Numbered from the stretch's first letter, positions 9,210 to 18,118 are shown. The stretch: 64,000 nucleotides of DNA from Bacillota bacterium (GCA_023407575.1 JAEYLX010000032.1:186001-250000); one strand, 5' to 3'. A program made the numbers and translations. The notes: generated by a model from the sequence alone, not told the origin.

Positions 9210-10781
9210 ATGGATAAGGCAATAAGAAACCTATTAAAATGGAGTATGATTCTTACCGCGATAGTATGTTCAATCATTATTATATATTTAATGGTTAGTT
9301 ATACAACTCATTTTAACGACAAAGCTTTGTCATCAGAAGATGGGGACGATGACAGAAAAGACAGGATTACCATTAGTATAGGAATGTGGGATATTGGGCA
9401 GCAATTAATCGAGGATGAAGTGCTGTCAGCAATAGAAGACAAGCTAGATATAAAGTTGATACCGGTGAATGTAAACTATACCAATTGGACTCAGGAATAT
9501 CAGAAAATGGCTGCCTCCCATAGCCTTCCGGATATAATCGTTCACGATATTGTTGGTTCTGCCACCTATTCTGCCTGGTTATCACAGAATATTATTCGTT
9601 CACTTCCCAATGATTTAAGTGCCTATCCAAACTTTGAGGAGTATATGGGTTCGGAATATATTCAGAACTTTAAAGAAAAGGACGGAGGACTATATTTTGT
9701 TCCAAGACTAACATATCCAGAGGAAAGCTTATGGGCGTTGGATCGCTGTATTATACTGCGTAAGGACTGGTTGGAAGCCTTGAACATGGAAGTGCCACAA
9801 AACGACGAGGAATTCAAAGAAGTCCTCGAAGCCTTTGCAAAGTCAGATTTTGATGGTGATGGCATTGAAAATACCATAGGTCTGGCGACAGAAAATATGA
9901 ATACCCTGGAAGCTGTTTATCTTAGTGTGTTTCCTGAATTGTCTAATGTGGAACGCGGATGGATGAAGGAGGACGGAAAATGGATACCGGTATATGCTTC
10001 GAAGAAAACCGGAGATGCATTAGCCTATACCAAAGAACTATACGACAGAGGATTGTTGGATAAACAATTTCCTTACCGAACCTTACAAGAAGCTTTCTCA
10101 CTATTTACAGAAGGAAAAAGCGGTGCCTTCTGCTGTCAGTATTTTAATCTAATAAAGTATTGGAATGAGAATGGATATAAGGACAACATTCTCGATAAGA
10201 TTGTCGTAATGAAACCCTGGGCAGCAGAGGATGGGAACACTTATTCCTTTACCTCAAGCCTCCATTGGTCAGAAATCTATTTCAATGCTAAAGTAGATGA
10301 TAATAAAATGAATAAAATATTAGAGCTATTTGATTATCTTTTATCAGAAGAAGCAAAGGAATTATTCTATCATGGCGGAGATCAGCAGTGGATGGATAAC
10401 AATCCTTCCATTGATGCTTTATCGACCTTAGTTAGTTGGAATCAGCAAAATTTTTATGAAAAGGAACCATCAATAGTTAAGATTTACGGAGAAAAGAATA
10501 TAAATTATGCTGTTGAATTAATGGATTGGTATCAAAATAATACGAAGACCGTTCAATATAACAATATCATAACTTTTATGAGTACACCCTCCAAGCTTCT
10601 CCTGCCAACTTATCAGGAAATCAAAGATGATATGATTCAAACCATTATGGGGAAGGAAGCTGCGGATCAAACGTGGAGTGAAGTACTAGAGAAGTATCGT
10701 AGTGAAACACCTCTAGAGGCTGCAATTAATGAAGTAACAGAGCAGGCTGACCTTCTGGGGATTGAAGAATATACTTACTGA
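9210..10781 (+). CDS. Orphan extracellular solute-binding protein, membrane-anchored
   Basis: The protein has 523 residues. The N-terminus has one hydrophobic segment (about residues 12-30) without a lipobox cysteine, so it is probably held by an uncleaved anchor or processed by signal peptidase I. The rest has the layout of large family 1 or LplA-like solute-binding proteins: an ISIGMWDIGQQ strand start, and internal motifs such as RKDWLEALNMEVPQNDEEF and AFAKSDFDGDG, a common loop in these proteins. GGAGG precedes the start. No permease genes are adjacent, so it either serves a distant importer or presents ligand to the divergently encoded YesM sensor. The ligand is unknown; a GlcNAc- or galactose-containing oligosaccharide is a reasonable guess from the neighbouring GH20. 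Confidence 0.85.
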   Translation: MDKAIRNLLKWSMILTAIVCSIIIIYLMVSYTTHFNDKALSSEDGDDDRKDRITISIGMWDIGQQLIEDEVLSAIEDKLDIKLIPVNVNYTNWTQEYQKMAASHSLPDIIVHDIVGSATYSAWLSQNIIRSLPNDLSAYPNFEEYMGSEYIQNFKEKDGGLYFVPRLTYPEESLWALDRCIILRKDWLEALNMEVPQNDEEFKEVLEAFAKSDFDGDGIENTIGLATENMNTLEAVYLSVFPELSNVERGWMKEDGKWIPVYASKKTGDALAYTKELYDRGLLDKQFPYRTLQEAFSLFTEGKSGAFCCQYFNLIKYWNENGYKDNILDKIVVMKPWAAEDGNTYSFTSSLHWSEIYFNAKVDDNKMNKILELFDYLLSEEAKELFYHGGDQQWMDNNPSIDALSTLVSWNQQNFYEKEPSIVKIYGEKNINYAVELMDWYQNNTKTVQYNNIITFMSTPSKLLLPTYQEIKDDMIQTIMGKEAADQTWSEVLEKYRSETPLEAAINEVTEQADLLGIEEYTY

Positions 10782-10816
10782 AAAAATGAATAATAGTAAA
10801 TCTTCTAGCTCTTAAA

Positions 10817-10860
10817 ATTAACCTCAAATGCTGATTGGACATCCGGCATTTGAGGTTAAT
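10817..10860. terminator. Perfect 15-bp inverted repeat, possible terminator
   Basis: ATTAACCTCAAATGC pairs with GCATTTGAGGTTAAT across a 14-base loop. It lies between the convergent solute-binding protein and lipoprotein genes. The T run is poor, so termination efficiency is uncertain. Confidence 0.6.
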
Positions 10861-10889
10861 TAACAATTGAAGAAAATATACTGTCAGCA

Positions 10890-11285
10890 TTATTTTAACA
10901 ATAGATTTTGTAAAGTGGTACATATGTCCTTATCAACATAATATTTGTCTTTACCAATGGATATTTCTTCTGACTGTAAACCAATATCTATAGTTTGTTT
11001 ACTTGTTATAATTTTTAGATACATCTGACCATATTTTTGTATTTTGTCATTGGATGGAGATAATTCTAACGAAGCTAATTCCTTATAGACATTGGATATC
11101 ATTTTTGAATCTGTGATCTTATGTGTTGTATCATTTTCCATATAGTTAATTTCAATGATATCATTATAAATATCTTTAGTAAAAATATCGTTATTATATT
11201 TAATTTTTGATGTATTTTTGCTACATCCAATTAACACTATGACTGTCACAAAACATAAACAATAAAAGATATATTTCTTCTTCAT
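10890..11285 (-). CDS. Small lipoprotein of unknown function
   Basis: The protein has about 131 residues. It begins MKKKYIFYCLCFVTVIVLIG, with the lipobox VLIGC, so it should be lipid-anchored outside the cell. The mature part is hydrophilic and shows no domain I recognise. GGAG lies nine bases before the ATG at 11285; the ATG at 11291 is too close to it. The gene is 37 bases downstream of the secreted cysteine protease on the same strand, so the two are probably cotranscribed. It might be an inhibitor, chaperone or partner of that protease, but this rests only on position. Confidence 0.65.
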   Translation of the reverse strand: MKKKYIFYCLCFVTVIVLIGCSKNTSKIKYNNDIFTKDIYNDIIEINYMENDTTHKITDSKMISNVYKELASLELSPSNDKIQKYGQMYLKIITSKQTIDIGLQSEEISIGKDKYYVDKDICTTLQNLLLK

Positions 11286-11322
11286 TTTCATTTTCTCCTT
11301 AACCAATAGTATGCTTAATTAT

Positions 11323-12549
11323 TTAATATACTGTTTCTTTCCAAGTAAATGTATACCCAGAATATGAGAAATCAAATGATACTAAGCTAACGGATGGAAT
11401 AACTAAGTATGTAGTTGAACTACCACCTAATCCGGTACCAGGATTATAGAACTGCACTGTATTATTAGAAGTTGAGTACCCTACGATTAATACCATATGC
11501 CCCATAGATAAGTTAGATGTTAAAGCGCCCACAACAATAGGCTTTTTTGACGTTCCAATATTAGATACAATAGTACTAAATGGTATTGTTGACGTTGATT
11601 TACTATAAGTTTGTGATCCATAGGTATTTAAAGCTGTTTTAGTATTATCCAGCGTACCTCCACTCATGTAGCCAATATTTAAATATGTTGCAAGATCTTC
11701 AGCAGTATACTTTATATAACCAGCACGATAATTTATAGCAGTTGCAGCACAAGCTGACCAACATAAATTATAACCATTTTGCGTAACTGCATAGGAGGAA
11801 AAAGCAAGTTGTTTTGCATATGAAGTATCTATAAGAAATCCCGGAGTGTATCCATATATGTTCTCAACTTTTAAACGATTTGAATCATCAATAATTAAGT
11901 CTGTATACGGATCTACTTCTTCTATATCTGAATTATCATTAATAAATGTAGCTTTTTTCTCATCATATGAAATATTAATAAAGGAATTATGATAGTCGCC
12001 TTGGGATGTATATTGTGAAGATATACTCATTATAGCTTCTTGTTCATCTTTTGTTTCTGCATATAAAACACCATCATATGAATACAAAATTACGCTATCA
12101 TTAGAAGTTTCAGCGAGTTCATCCAGATACTCTGCTTCATTTTTGGCTATACTAGCAGACCATTTGTTATTATTATCTTTCATAACTGATAGAATCAAAA
12201 CAATATCATTGTTTACAATTACTGGATAATTATATTTTTCCGAATCATCAATTATGCCATCGTGCTGTACATTAAATATAGTATAAGAATCACCGAGTGT
12301 ATAATTATCTAATCTAATATCATTATTTACACCATAGAAATTTGGGTTTTTTACCACATTTGTCAGTAAATCAACGATTACATTTCTTGCATATTCATCT
12401 GCAGTATTAGGTGACTTTTTAGAGAGAAATGTTATTTCTTTGTCTTTTTTTATAGTAGGTTCTAAAGACTTGGCAAAAACGGGATTGAAATTAATCATCA
12501 AAGTTATAGCTAATGTAATTGAAACAGTTTGCATTATTTTTTTTCGCAT
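11323..12549 (-). CDS. Secreted papain-fold cysteine protease (C39/staphopain-like)
   Basis: The protein has 408 residues. A signal peptide (about residues 1-26, ending PVFA) is followed by a propeptide-like region to about residue 240, then the catalytic domain. The likely active site is Gln257, Cys263 (in NGYNLCWSACAATAINYR), His351 (MGHMVLIVGY) and Asn369 (FYNPGTG). The six-residue Gln-Cys spacing is that of papain. The N-terminal half resembles the prodomain layout of staphopain or AvrRpt2-like enzymes, so it is probably secreted as a zymogen. AAGGAG precedes the ATG. It lies upstream of the small lipoprotein gene and has no link to the sugar genes around it. The substrate is unknown. Confidence 0.82.
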   Translation of the reverse strand: MRKKIMQTVSITLAITLMINFNPVFAKSLEPTIKKDKEITFLSKKSPNTADEYARNVIVDLLTNVVKNPNFYGVNNDIRLDNYTLGDSYTIFNVQHDGIIDDSEKYNYPVIVNNDIVLILSVMKDNNNKWSASIAKNEAEYLDELAETSNDSVILYSYDGVLYAETKDEQEAIMSISSQYTSQGDYHNSFINISYDEKKATFINDNSDIEEVDPYTDLIIDDSNRLKVENIYGYTPGFLIDTSYAKQLAFSSYAVTQNGYNLCWSACAATAINYRAGYIKYTAEDLATYLNIGYMSGGTLDNTKTALNTYGSQTYSKSTSTIPFSTIVSNIGTSKKPIVVGALTSNLSMGHMVLIVGYSTSNNTVQFYNPGTGLGGSSTTYLVIPSVSLVSFDFSYSGYTFTWKETVY

Positions 12550-12955
12550 AGAATATATCTCCTTTATGTATGGTTAATGTTTTATAGTAAAATTCTTTAC
12601 ACTAGTGTTTTAAAATTATACCAAAAAATACATATATATGTCAATACTTGTAATTGATATACTTTAGTGATTCATACACCTTACACTTGATTTTATATAC
12701 TTCTATCAAAATAGGGGCAAAAATTAAGATATCATAGTTATCAACCAAATTCTTGGTTATATAAACGTTATAATTGAAAAAGGATATTCAACTTAGTTAA
12801 TATCAAAGAATAATTTATTTGCCTAGAAAAAGCTGGTTTAATTGTTTTCGTGATCATATACTTTACACAAATTTATAAGACAATTATAAGAATTAAATCA
12901 TAATTATATAATCTTAATCTGTGATTTAATAAAGAGACAAGTATTTGCTATTTGT

Positions 12956-12997
12956 GCCTTCGTATTAAAGCATTCCGCTTTTGCAAAGGCTCTTTTT
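12956..12997 (+). terminator. Terminator-like hairpin in a leader region
   Basis: A nested stem: GCCTT (12956-12960) with AAGGC (12986-12990), and AAAGC with GCTTT inside, loop ATTCC. TCTTTTT follows. No plus-strand gene lies upstream, so it may be an attenuator in the untranslated leader of the importer operon. An upstream AAAGAG at 12931-12936 could pair with CTCTTT at 12990-12995 and compete with it. Confidence 0.5.
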
Positions 12998-13022
12998 ATG
13001 TAAATATATACTGTGATTATAT

Positions 13023-13057
13023 TTTCTCTTTGGTCTTATCAATCGCTCAAAGAGAAA
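13023..13057 (+). repeat. Perfect 10-bp inverted repeat upstream of the SBP gene
   Basis: TTTCTCTTTG pairs with CAAAGAGAAA across a 15-base loop, about 180 bases before the start codon. It could be an operator or a leader RNA stem. Confidence 0.55.
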
Positions 13058-13235
13058 GCATATTTATATAAAGCCGCTCCATACCAAGACTTCATAAAAA
13101 ATACTACAATGCAGATAGGTAATTGAGAAACACGAAAGGCTACAATTATTATAGAAATCTTAGTTTCTCAACTATCAAACGAAAGAATTGATTTATAAGT
13201 ATTAGCTTATCAAAAAATTAAGCGGAGGTTGAGGT

Positions 13236-14600
13236 ATGAAAAAGAGATTACTTAGTGTGTTACTTGTTGTAGCAATGGTAGTATCGGGGTTTACCGGTTG
13301 TGCGAAGAATAATACACCGAAAGATGTAACACCAAATCCGACAAAGTCAGCGGGAGAAACAGGTACAGATGACAATGCAGATTCAGAAACACCATCAAGT
13401 AGCTTGAGCGGTAAAATTGTGTATTGGTCCATGTGGCAGGAGACAGAACCACAAGCGGAAATATTAAAAAATGCGATTGCAAGATTTGAAACTGCTAATC
13501 CGAATTGTAAGGTTACCGTGGAATGGAAGGGTAGAACCATTAGTGATTTATTATTACCGGCTTTAGAATCCGGTACTCAAATTGATATTTTTGATACTGA
13601 CCCAGCAAAGATTTATAGTGCTGACCCTGGCAAGCTTCTGGATTTAGGAGACTTTTATGCTTCTGAATCAGCACAAGGAACGCTAGTGAAAGATTCCATA
13701 TTAGAAGGCCTTGTTAACTGGGATGAAGCATTAGGCGCTGAAGTTGGATTAACTGGATATCATTCAGTACCTTATGCTCCTTATGTAATGAGCTGGTTTT
13801 ATAACAAAGAACATTTTGCGAAAGCTGGTATTGAGGCTGTTCCAACAACCTTTGAGGAATTAGCTTCTGCCTGTGAAAAGTTAAAGGCAGCAGGCTATAC
13901 ACCAATTACAATTGATGATGTATATATGTCTTTAATCTATGGTTACATACTACAAAGAGCAATTGGCTCTGAAAATACCTATGCACTTTCTGATAGCAAC
14001 TCTGCAGAGTTTAAAGCATTATGGGAAGATCCCAAGGTAATGGAAGTTCTTACGTTAATTGAAGACTTTGCAGCAAAAGGTTATTTTTCAGATTATATTG
14101 ATACCAACATATATCCAGCAGGCCAGGCAGAATTTGCTTTAGGCAATGCTTCAATGACAGTGAATGGTACCTGGCTCCCGGCAGAAGTTGGTGATATTGC
14201 AGGCGAAGAATTCCAGTGGGGGGAATTTGCAACACCTACCCTAACAGGTAGTTCAGTTCCGATTACTGAGAATACCATTGGCGGTCAGGCATTTATGGTG
14301 AGCAATGCAACACAGAATAAAGATGCAGTTTATGAATTACTTAGAGCCTTCATTTCTGATGAGACACAGAAGGAATTTTCTGAAAAAGGCTTAGTTCCAT
14401 GTTCTAATGGTGCGGAGTGGCCAGCAAATGTTGCAGAACAAAAGGATATGGTTTCAAAATTAACCGCAAATGTTAATTATGCGGCGGGTGTAGAAACAGA
14501 TTTTGGTCTTTCCGTAATGCAGACAGAAATTACAAAAGTAATTGGTGGAGATCAAAGCGCGGCTGAATGTTTAGCCAATATCAAAAGCCAAATCAAGTAG
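13236..14600 (+). CDS. Sugar ABC transporter solute-binding lipoprotein (first GNB/LNB-type locus)
   Basis: The protein has 454 residues, with a lipoprotein signal peptide (lipobox FTGC near residue 21). A low-complexity linker rich in Thr/Pro/Asp/Ser follows, then a family 1 solute-binding domain starting near GKIVYWSMWQE. It would capture an oligosaccharide outside the cell for the two permeases downstream. Linkage to nagB, nahK and galE suggests a HexNAc-containing sugar such as galacto-N-biose or lacto-N-biose. A strong GGAGG site precedes the ATG. A long stem-loop separates it from the permease genes, which usually raises the amount of this protein relative to the permeases. Confidence 0.9.
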   Translation: MKKRLLSVLLVVAMVVSGFTGCAKNNTPKDVTPNPTKSAGETGTDDNADSETPSSSLSGKIVYWSMWQETEPQAEILKNAIARFETANPNCKVTVEWKGRTISDLLLPALESGTQIDIFDTDPAKIYSADPGKLLDLGDFYASESAQGTLVKDSILEGLVNWDEALGAEVGLTGYHSVPYAPYVMSWFYNKEHFAKAGIEAVPTTFEELASACEKLKAAGYTPITIDDVYMSLIYGYILQRAIGSENTYALSDSNSAEFKALWEDPKVMEVLTLIEDFAAKGYFSDYIDTNIYPAGQAEFALGNASMTVNGTWLPAEVGDIAGEEFQWGEFATPTLTGSSVPITENTIGGQAFMVSNATQNKDAVYELLRAFISDETQKEFSEKGLVPCSNGAEWPANVAEQKDMVSKLTANVNYAAGVETDFGLSVMQTEITKVIGGDQSAAECLANIKSQIK

Positions 14601-14621
14601 AATTAGTTAGATGATATGGAG

Positions 14622-14702
14622 GCTGTTGCAAGTGTAAGATATAAAAAGAAAAGAGTGAATACTAACTTTGCACTTTTCTTCGATGTCATCATTTGCAACG
14701 GC
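14622..14702 (+). promoter_or_regulatory. Long stem-loop between SBP and permease genes
   Basis: The outer stem GCTGTTGCAA / TTGCAACGGC (one G-T pair) encloses an inner stem AAGAAAAGAGTG / CACTTTTCTT with a small bulge. A CCCTTTT follows. It ends 23 bases before the permease ATG. Such structures act as partial terminators or as RNA stabilisers for the upstream gene. Confidence 0.65.
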
Positions 14703-14725
14703 CCTTTTGGAAGGAGGGGTTACTC

Positions 14726-15640
14726 ATGAAAAAAGGCGAACGCAAAATGAAAGCGGCTTTTATTCTCCCTATTATTGTTGTTTATCTTATATTTTTTCTT
14801 TATCCAACGCTTCGTACTTTATATATGTCTTTCTTTGAGACAAAAACCTTATCAGCTGCGGCGAGTACCTGGAAATTTGTTGGGTTTGATAATTACAAAT
14901 TCTTATTAGGTAATGATATGTTTCAATCGGCATATCGGAACATTATGATGATCCTGGTAATAGGAGGAGTAGCTGTATTTGTTATTGCACTATTTTTTGC
15001 TACAGTAATGCAAGGGAAATTCAAGGGTAAGAAATTCTTTAAAGCAATGATATATCTGCCGAATATTATAACACCCATAGCACTTGCCTTTATGTGGACA
15101 CAATACATTTTCAGTAATAATTTTGGACTGTTTAAAAAAATGTTCACCGCACTTGGATTAGAAAGCTTGGCTAATATTCCCTGGACAAATCAAAGTACCG
15201 CCTTTTGGGCAATGTTAATTGCCTTCTGCTATGGTTCCGTGGGATATTATATGATTATATATATGGCTGCAATGGAGCAGATTCCACAGGAATATTATGA
15301 GAGTGCTGCCATTGATGGAGCTAAAAAAAGTCATATCTTTTTTAGAATCACCTTACCTCTTTTAAAAGAATCTACTAAGACCTGTCTGATCTTTTGGTCC
15401 AGCGGTGCCATAAACTTTTTCTTGTGGTCCCGTGTTTTTGGAGCCAATCCTTTAGCAGAAAGTACATTGGTTCCAGCCAGCTATATGTATACCCTTGCCT
15501 TTGGCGCCGGGCATGCAAGAGGCAGCGGTTCCCTGCAAGTTGGTCCAGCCGCAGCTATCGGTGTGATTTTAACCCTGTCAATTGTAGCGGTGTATCTGCT
15601 GGTTTACTTAATCTTTGGTAATGAGAAACGGAAGGGTTAA
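14726..15640 (+). CDS. Sugar ABC transporter permease (MalF/UgpA type)
   Basis: An integral membrane protein of 304 residues with about six membrane segments. The cytoplasmic EAA loop reads YYESAAIDGAKKSHIFFRITLP, the site that docks the ATPase. The ATG at 14726 follows AGGAGGGG; an in-frame TTG at 14693 lies inside the intergenic stem-loop and is rejected. It pairs with the permease 14 bases downstream to form a heterodimeric channel for the sugar bound by the upstream lipoprotein. No ATPase gene is nearby, so a shared MsmK/UgpC-type ATPase is expected elsewhere in the genome. Confidence 0.93.
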   Translation: MKKGERKMKAAFILPIIVVYLIFFLYPTLRTLYMSFFETKTLSAAASTWKFVGFDNYKFLLGNDMFQSAYRNIMMILVIGGVAVFVIALFFATVMQGKFKGKKFFKAMIYLPNIITPIALAFMWTQYIFSNNFGLFKKMFTALGLESLANIPWTNQSTAFWAMLIAFCYGSVGYYMIIYMAAMEQIPQEYYESAAIDGAKKSHIFFRITLPLLKESTKTCLIFWSSGAINFFLWSRVFGANPLAESTLVPASYMYTLAFGAGHARGSGSLQVGPAAAIGVILTLSIVAVYLLVYLIFGNEKRKG

Positions 15641-15654
15641 ATGGGAGGTATTCT

Positions 15655-16506
15655 ATGAAAAGTTTTAGAAAAAAATTTCGTAATTTTAATCTTTTGCATT
15701 GTATCGGCAGGGTAATTATTGTATTGTGGGTATTATTCACATTTGTTGCAGTGGGCTGGGTTGTTGGTGCATCCTTAAGTACAACGAAAGAAATATTCTC
15801 GGATAGTGTTCTTAAATCAGGGATGCACTTTGAAAACTATGCAAGAGTATTTAAAACCTACAATGTATTTAAATACTTCTTTAACAGTTTGTTCTATACA
15901 GCGCTTGGATGTGCAGGAGTTGTTCTGCTTATGGCACCTGCTTCTTATGTGATGGCGAACTACTCTTTTCCGGGAAAGAATTTGTTGCGAGGTGCCTACG
16001 TATCCACCATGGGTATTCCAGGAATTATGCTTATGATTCCACTTTTTATGATAGTCAGCAGATTGCATTTGAATAATTCCCCTGCGGCATTGATACTAAT
16101 CTATATTTTTATTTGTGCACCTTTCACGTTATTCTATCTGTTCGGGTTCTTCTCCTCACTGCCGAAGAGTGTGCAAGAGGCAGCATTATTGGAGGGGTGT
16201 TCCCATATGAAAGCCTTTTGGAAGGTGGTATTTCCACTTGCACAGCCAGGAATCATAACTGTGACAATCTTCAATTTTATCAGCCTCTGGAATGAGTATA
16301 TGTGGGCATTAATCTTTGCAAGTACGGATGATAGAAAAACCTTATCATTAGGATTGCAGGCAATTGTTGAAGGTATGAGAAGTACAGGGGACTGGTCAGC
16401 GTTATTTGCCGCAATTATGATTATTGTACTGCCGACCTTTGTACTTTATATCCTGTTGTCGGAGAAGATTATGTCAGGTATTACGGGAGGAGCAGTAAAG
16501 GAATAA
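15655..16506 (+). CDS. Sugar ABC transporter permease (MalG/UgpE type)
   Basis: The protein has 283 residues and about six membrane segments. The EAA loop is VQEAALLEGCSHMKAFWKVV, slightly degenerate (Glu-Gly where Asp-Gly is usual). The C-terminus ends SEKIMSGITGGAVKE, typical of this permease class. GGGAGG precedes the ATG. It is the second half of the permease pair in the first GNB/LNB-type locus. A palindromic repeat copy and the CBM9-like gene follow. Confidence 0.93.
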   Translation: MKSFRKKFRNFNLLHCIGRVIIVLWVLFTFVAVGWVVGASLSTTKEIFSDSVLKSGMHFENYARVFKTYNVFKYFFNSLFYTALGCAGVVLLMAPASYVMANYSFPGKNLLRGAYVSTMGIPGIMLMIPLFMIVSRLHLNNSPAALILIYIFICAPFTLFYLFGFFSSLPKSVQEAALLEGCSHMKAFWKVVFPLAQPGIITVTIFNFISLWNEYMWALIFASTDDRKTLSLGLQAIVEGMRSTGDWSALFAAIMIIVLPTFVLYILLSEKIMSGITGGAVKE

Positions 16507-16530
16507 AGGATAATCAATATTTAATATATA

Positions 16531-16563
16531 AGATGAGACGACAAGTCGTTTCGCTCGTTCTGA
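16531..16563. repeat. Dispersed palindromic repeat, copy 3 (inverted, diverged)
   Basis: AGACGACAAGTCGTTTCG on the plus strand is the reverse complement of the core of the copies at 671-710 and 38625-38664, with a few substitutions. It lies between the permease gene and the CBM9-like gene. Confidence 0.6.
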
Positions 16564-16665
16564 ATTATTATAATTGGGAGACAATATAGATGCTTAAAAT
16601 AAATAGAGCTTCAGTGTTTCGTAATTAGTTAAAATAATGTAAAAGTAAAAAGGAGTTAAGAAACC

Positions 16666-17262
16666 ATGTATCCAGTGAAATGCATCTCAAAGATAGAGGA
16701 ATTATCGGAATGTCCAATCTTTCCAATCGATCAGTACCAATGGACAAAGGAATACAGACCGAAAGCCTTTGGACAAATGGCATTACTAAATGACGCTGAA
16801 ATCATAATAAAAATGACAGCACTCGAGAGTAATCCCCTAAGAAGATATACAGAGGATGAGGACCCGGTATATAAAGATAGTGCGATGGAGGCTTTTCTTA
16901 ATTTCAACCCTACTTTAAAAAACGATTATTTTAACTTTGAAATAAATGCAAATGGCGCAATGTTAAGTGGCTTTGGTGAAAATCGAAAGAGGCAGCGGGT
17001 ATGGCAGTTAACACCTTACCGTGCCAGCTGTGAGGCGAAAATATATGAGGAATCCTGGGAAGTATTACTTAGAGTACCAATGAACCTAATCAAAGAAATG
17101 TATGAAAAAAACTCCTTACAAAAAGGGGATATCATCACCTGTAACTTCTTTAAGATTAGTGAGGATCCCTCGATTGAGCATTATGCCAGCTATGCACCGA
17201 TTGACAGCTCCACACCAAATTTTCATCTTTATGAGTTTTTCCACAGTGCCATGATAGAATAA
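16666..17262 (+). CDS. CBM9-like carbohydrate-binding protein, apparently cytoplasmic
   Basis: The protein is 198 residues and resembles the DOMON/CBM9-like fold in which conserved tryptophans and a DNYFNFEIN-like strand surround a sugar pocket. Visible pieces are QWTKEYRPKAFGQMALLND near the start, NDYFNFEINANGAMLSGFG in the middle and EESWEVLLRVPM toward the end. No signal peptide or membrane segment is present, unlike secreted CBM9 modules. AAGGAG lies upstream of the ATG. In the second locus the equivalent region holds the GH112 phosphorylase, so this gene takes the position of the missing catalytic gene. Whether it is a chaperone, a sugar sensor or an enzyme is not known. Confidence 0.7.
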   Translation: MYPVKCISKIEELSECPIFPIDQYQWTKEYRPKAFGQMALLNDAEIIIKMTALESNPLRRYTEDEDPVYKDSAMEAFLNFNPTLKNDYFNFEINANGAMLSGFGENRKRQRVWQLTPYRASCEAKIYEESWEVLLRVPMNLIKEMYEKNSLQKGDIITCNFFKISEDPSIEHYASYAPIDSSTPNFHLYEFFHSAMIE

Positions 17263-17371
17263 TGAGTTAAAGTGTTAAATAATGTGAAACTGTATTATTT
17301 GTAGATACAATTTATATAGTTTCAGCATTTCACAATTATATAATTTATTAATTATATAGGGAGACATATCC

Positions 17372-18118
17372 ATGAAACTATATCAGACAAAAGACTATAA
17401 AGAAATGAGCAGAAAAGTAGCCAATATTATCTCAGCACAAGTTATTATGAAACCCAATTGTGTACTTGGACTTGCAACAGGATCTACACCCATCGCAATC
17501 TATAAACAACTTATCGAATGGTATAACAAAGGAGATATAGATTTTAACGAGGTTAAGACAGTTAACCTGGATGAGTATAAGGGATTAGCTCCGTATAATA
17601 AACAAAGCTATCATTACTTTATGAAGATGAACTTATTTCGATATGTAAATATTCAGGAAGAAAATATCCATATTCCCAACGGGTTAGAAATTGATTCAAA
17701 TGCAGAGTGCACAAGGTATGATACTGTAATTCGTAACCTGGGAGGAATTGACCTGCAGTTACTTGGGCTGGGACATAATGGACATATTGGTTTTAATGAA
17801 CCAGAAGAATCCTTTGAAAAGGAAACCCATTGTGTGGCATTGACAAAAAGTACTTTGGAAGCAAATTCCCGTTTGTTTGAGCATGGCGAAACGGTGCCGG
17901 CTTTTGCATATACCATGGGAATTAAATCAATTATGCAATCAAAGAAGATTGTGTTGGCGGTAAGCGGTGCAGATAAGGCAGACATTTTAAGAATTGCATT
18001 AACGGGTCCGGTTACTCCGGCAGTTCCAGCTTCTATATTACAGCTTCATCCTGACTTTACAGTTGTTGCAGATGAAGCAGCGCTATCAAAGGTAGAGTTG
18101 GATAACATTGTTCTTTAG
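17372..18118 (+). CDS. nagB: Glucosamine-6-phosphate deaminase, first copy
   Basis: The protein is 248 residues and converts glucosamine-6-phosphate to fructose-6-phosphate plus ammonia. Family motifs are LGLATGSTP (phosphate binding), VNLDEY with the catalytic-base aspartate, and GLGHNGHIGFNEP with the active-site histidine. It leads the block nagB, nucleotidyltransferase, nahK, galE. The second copy at 28457-29203 differs clearly in its N-terminal half but is almost identical from about THCVALTK onward. No nagA deacetylase is in the window, so GlcNAc-6-P would have to be deacetylated by a distant enzyme. An inverted repeat of AT bases (TATAATT/AATTATA) precedes its ribosome site. Confidence 0.95.
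   Translation: MKLYQTKDYKEMSRKVANIISAQVIMKPNCVLGLATGSTPIAIYKQLIEWYNKGDIDFNEVKTVNLDEYKGLAPYNKQSYHYFMKMNLFRYVNIQEENIHIPNGLEIDSNAECTRYDTVIRNLGGIDLQLLGLGHNGHIGFNEPEESFEKETHCVALTKSTLEANSRLFEHGETVPAFAYTMGIKSIMQSKKIVLAVSGADKADILRIALTGPVTPAVPASILQLHPDFTVVADEAALSKVELDNIVL

Larger units (their letters stand above)
12550..13235. promoter_or_regulatory. 686-bp region upstream of the first importer operon
   Basis: No gene is visible in this region. It holds the promoter of the cysteine protease on the minus strand and the leader of the first importer operon on the plus strand. Structure seen: the palindrome AACCAA-ATTC-TTGGTT at 12743-12758, a nested hairpin with a T run at 12956-12997, and a perfect inverted repeat at 13023-13057. 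The rest is AT-rich sequence without a confident promoter match. Confidence 0.5.

Noticed and set aside
13202..13540. Minus-strand 112-codon frame over the start of the first binding-protein gene
   Set aside because: Antisense shadow of the signal peptide and linker region; no independent support.
17320..17362. AT palindromes before nagB considered as a regulator site
   Set aside because: The arms are made only of A and T and could arise by chance; they are not repeated before the second nagB copy.
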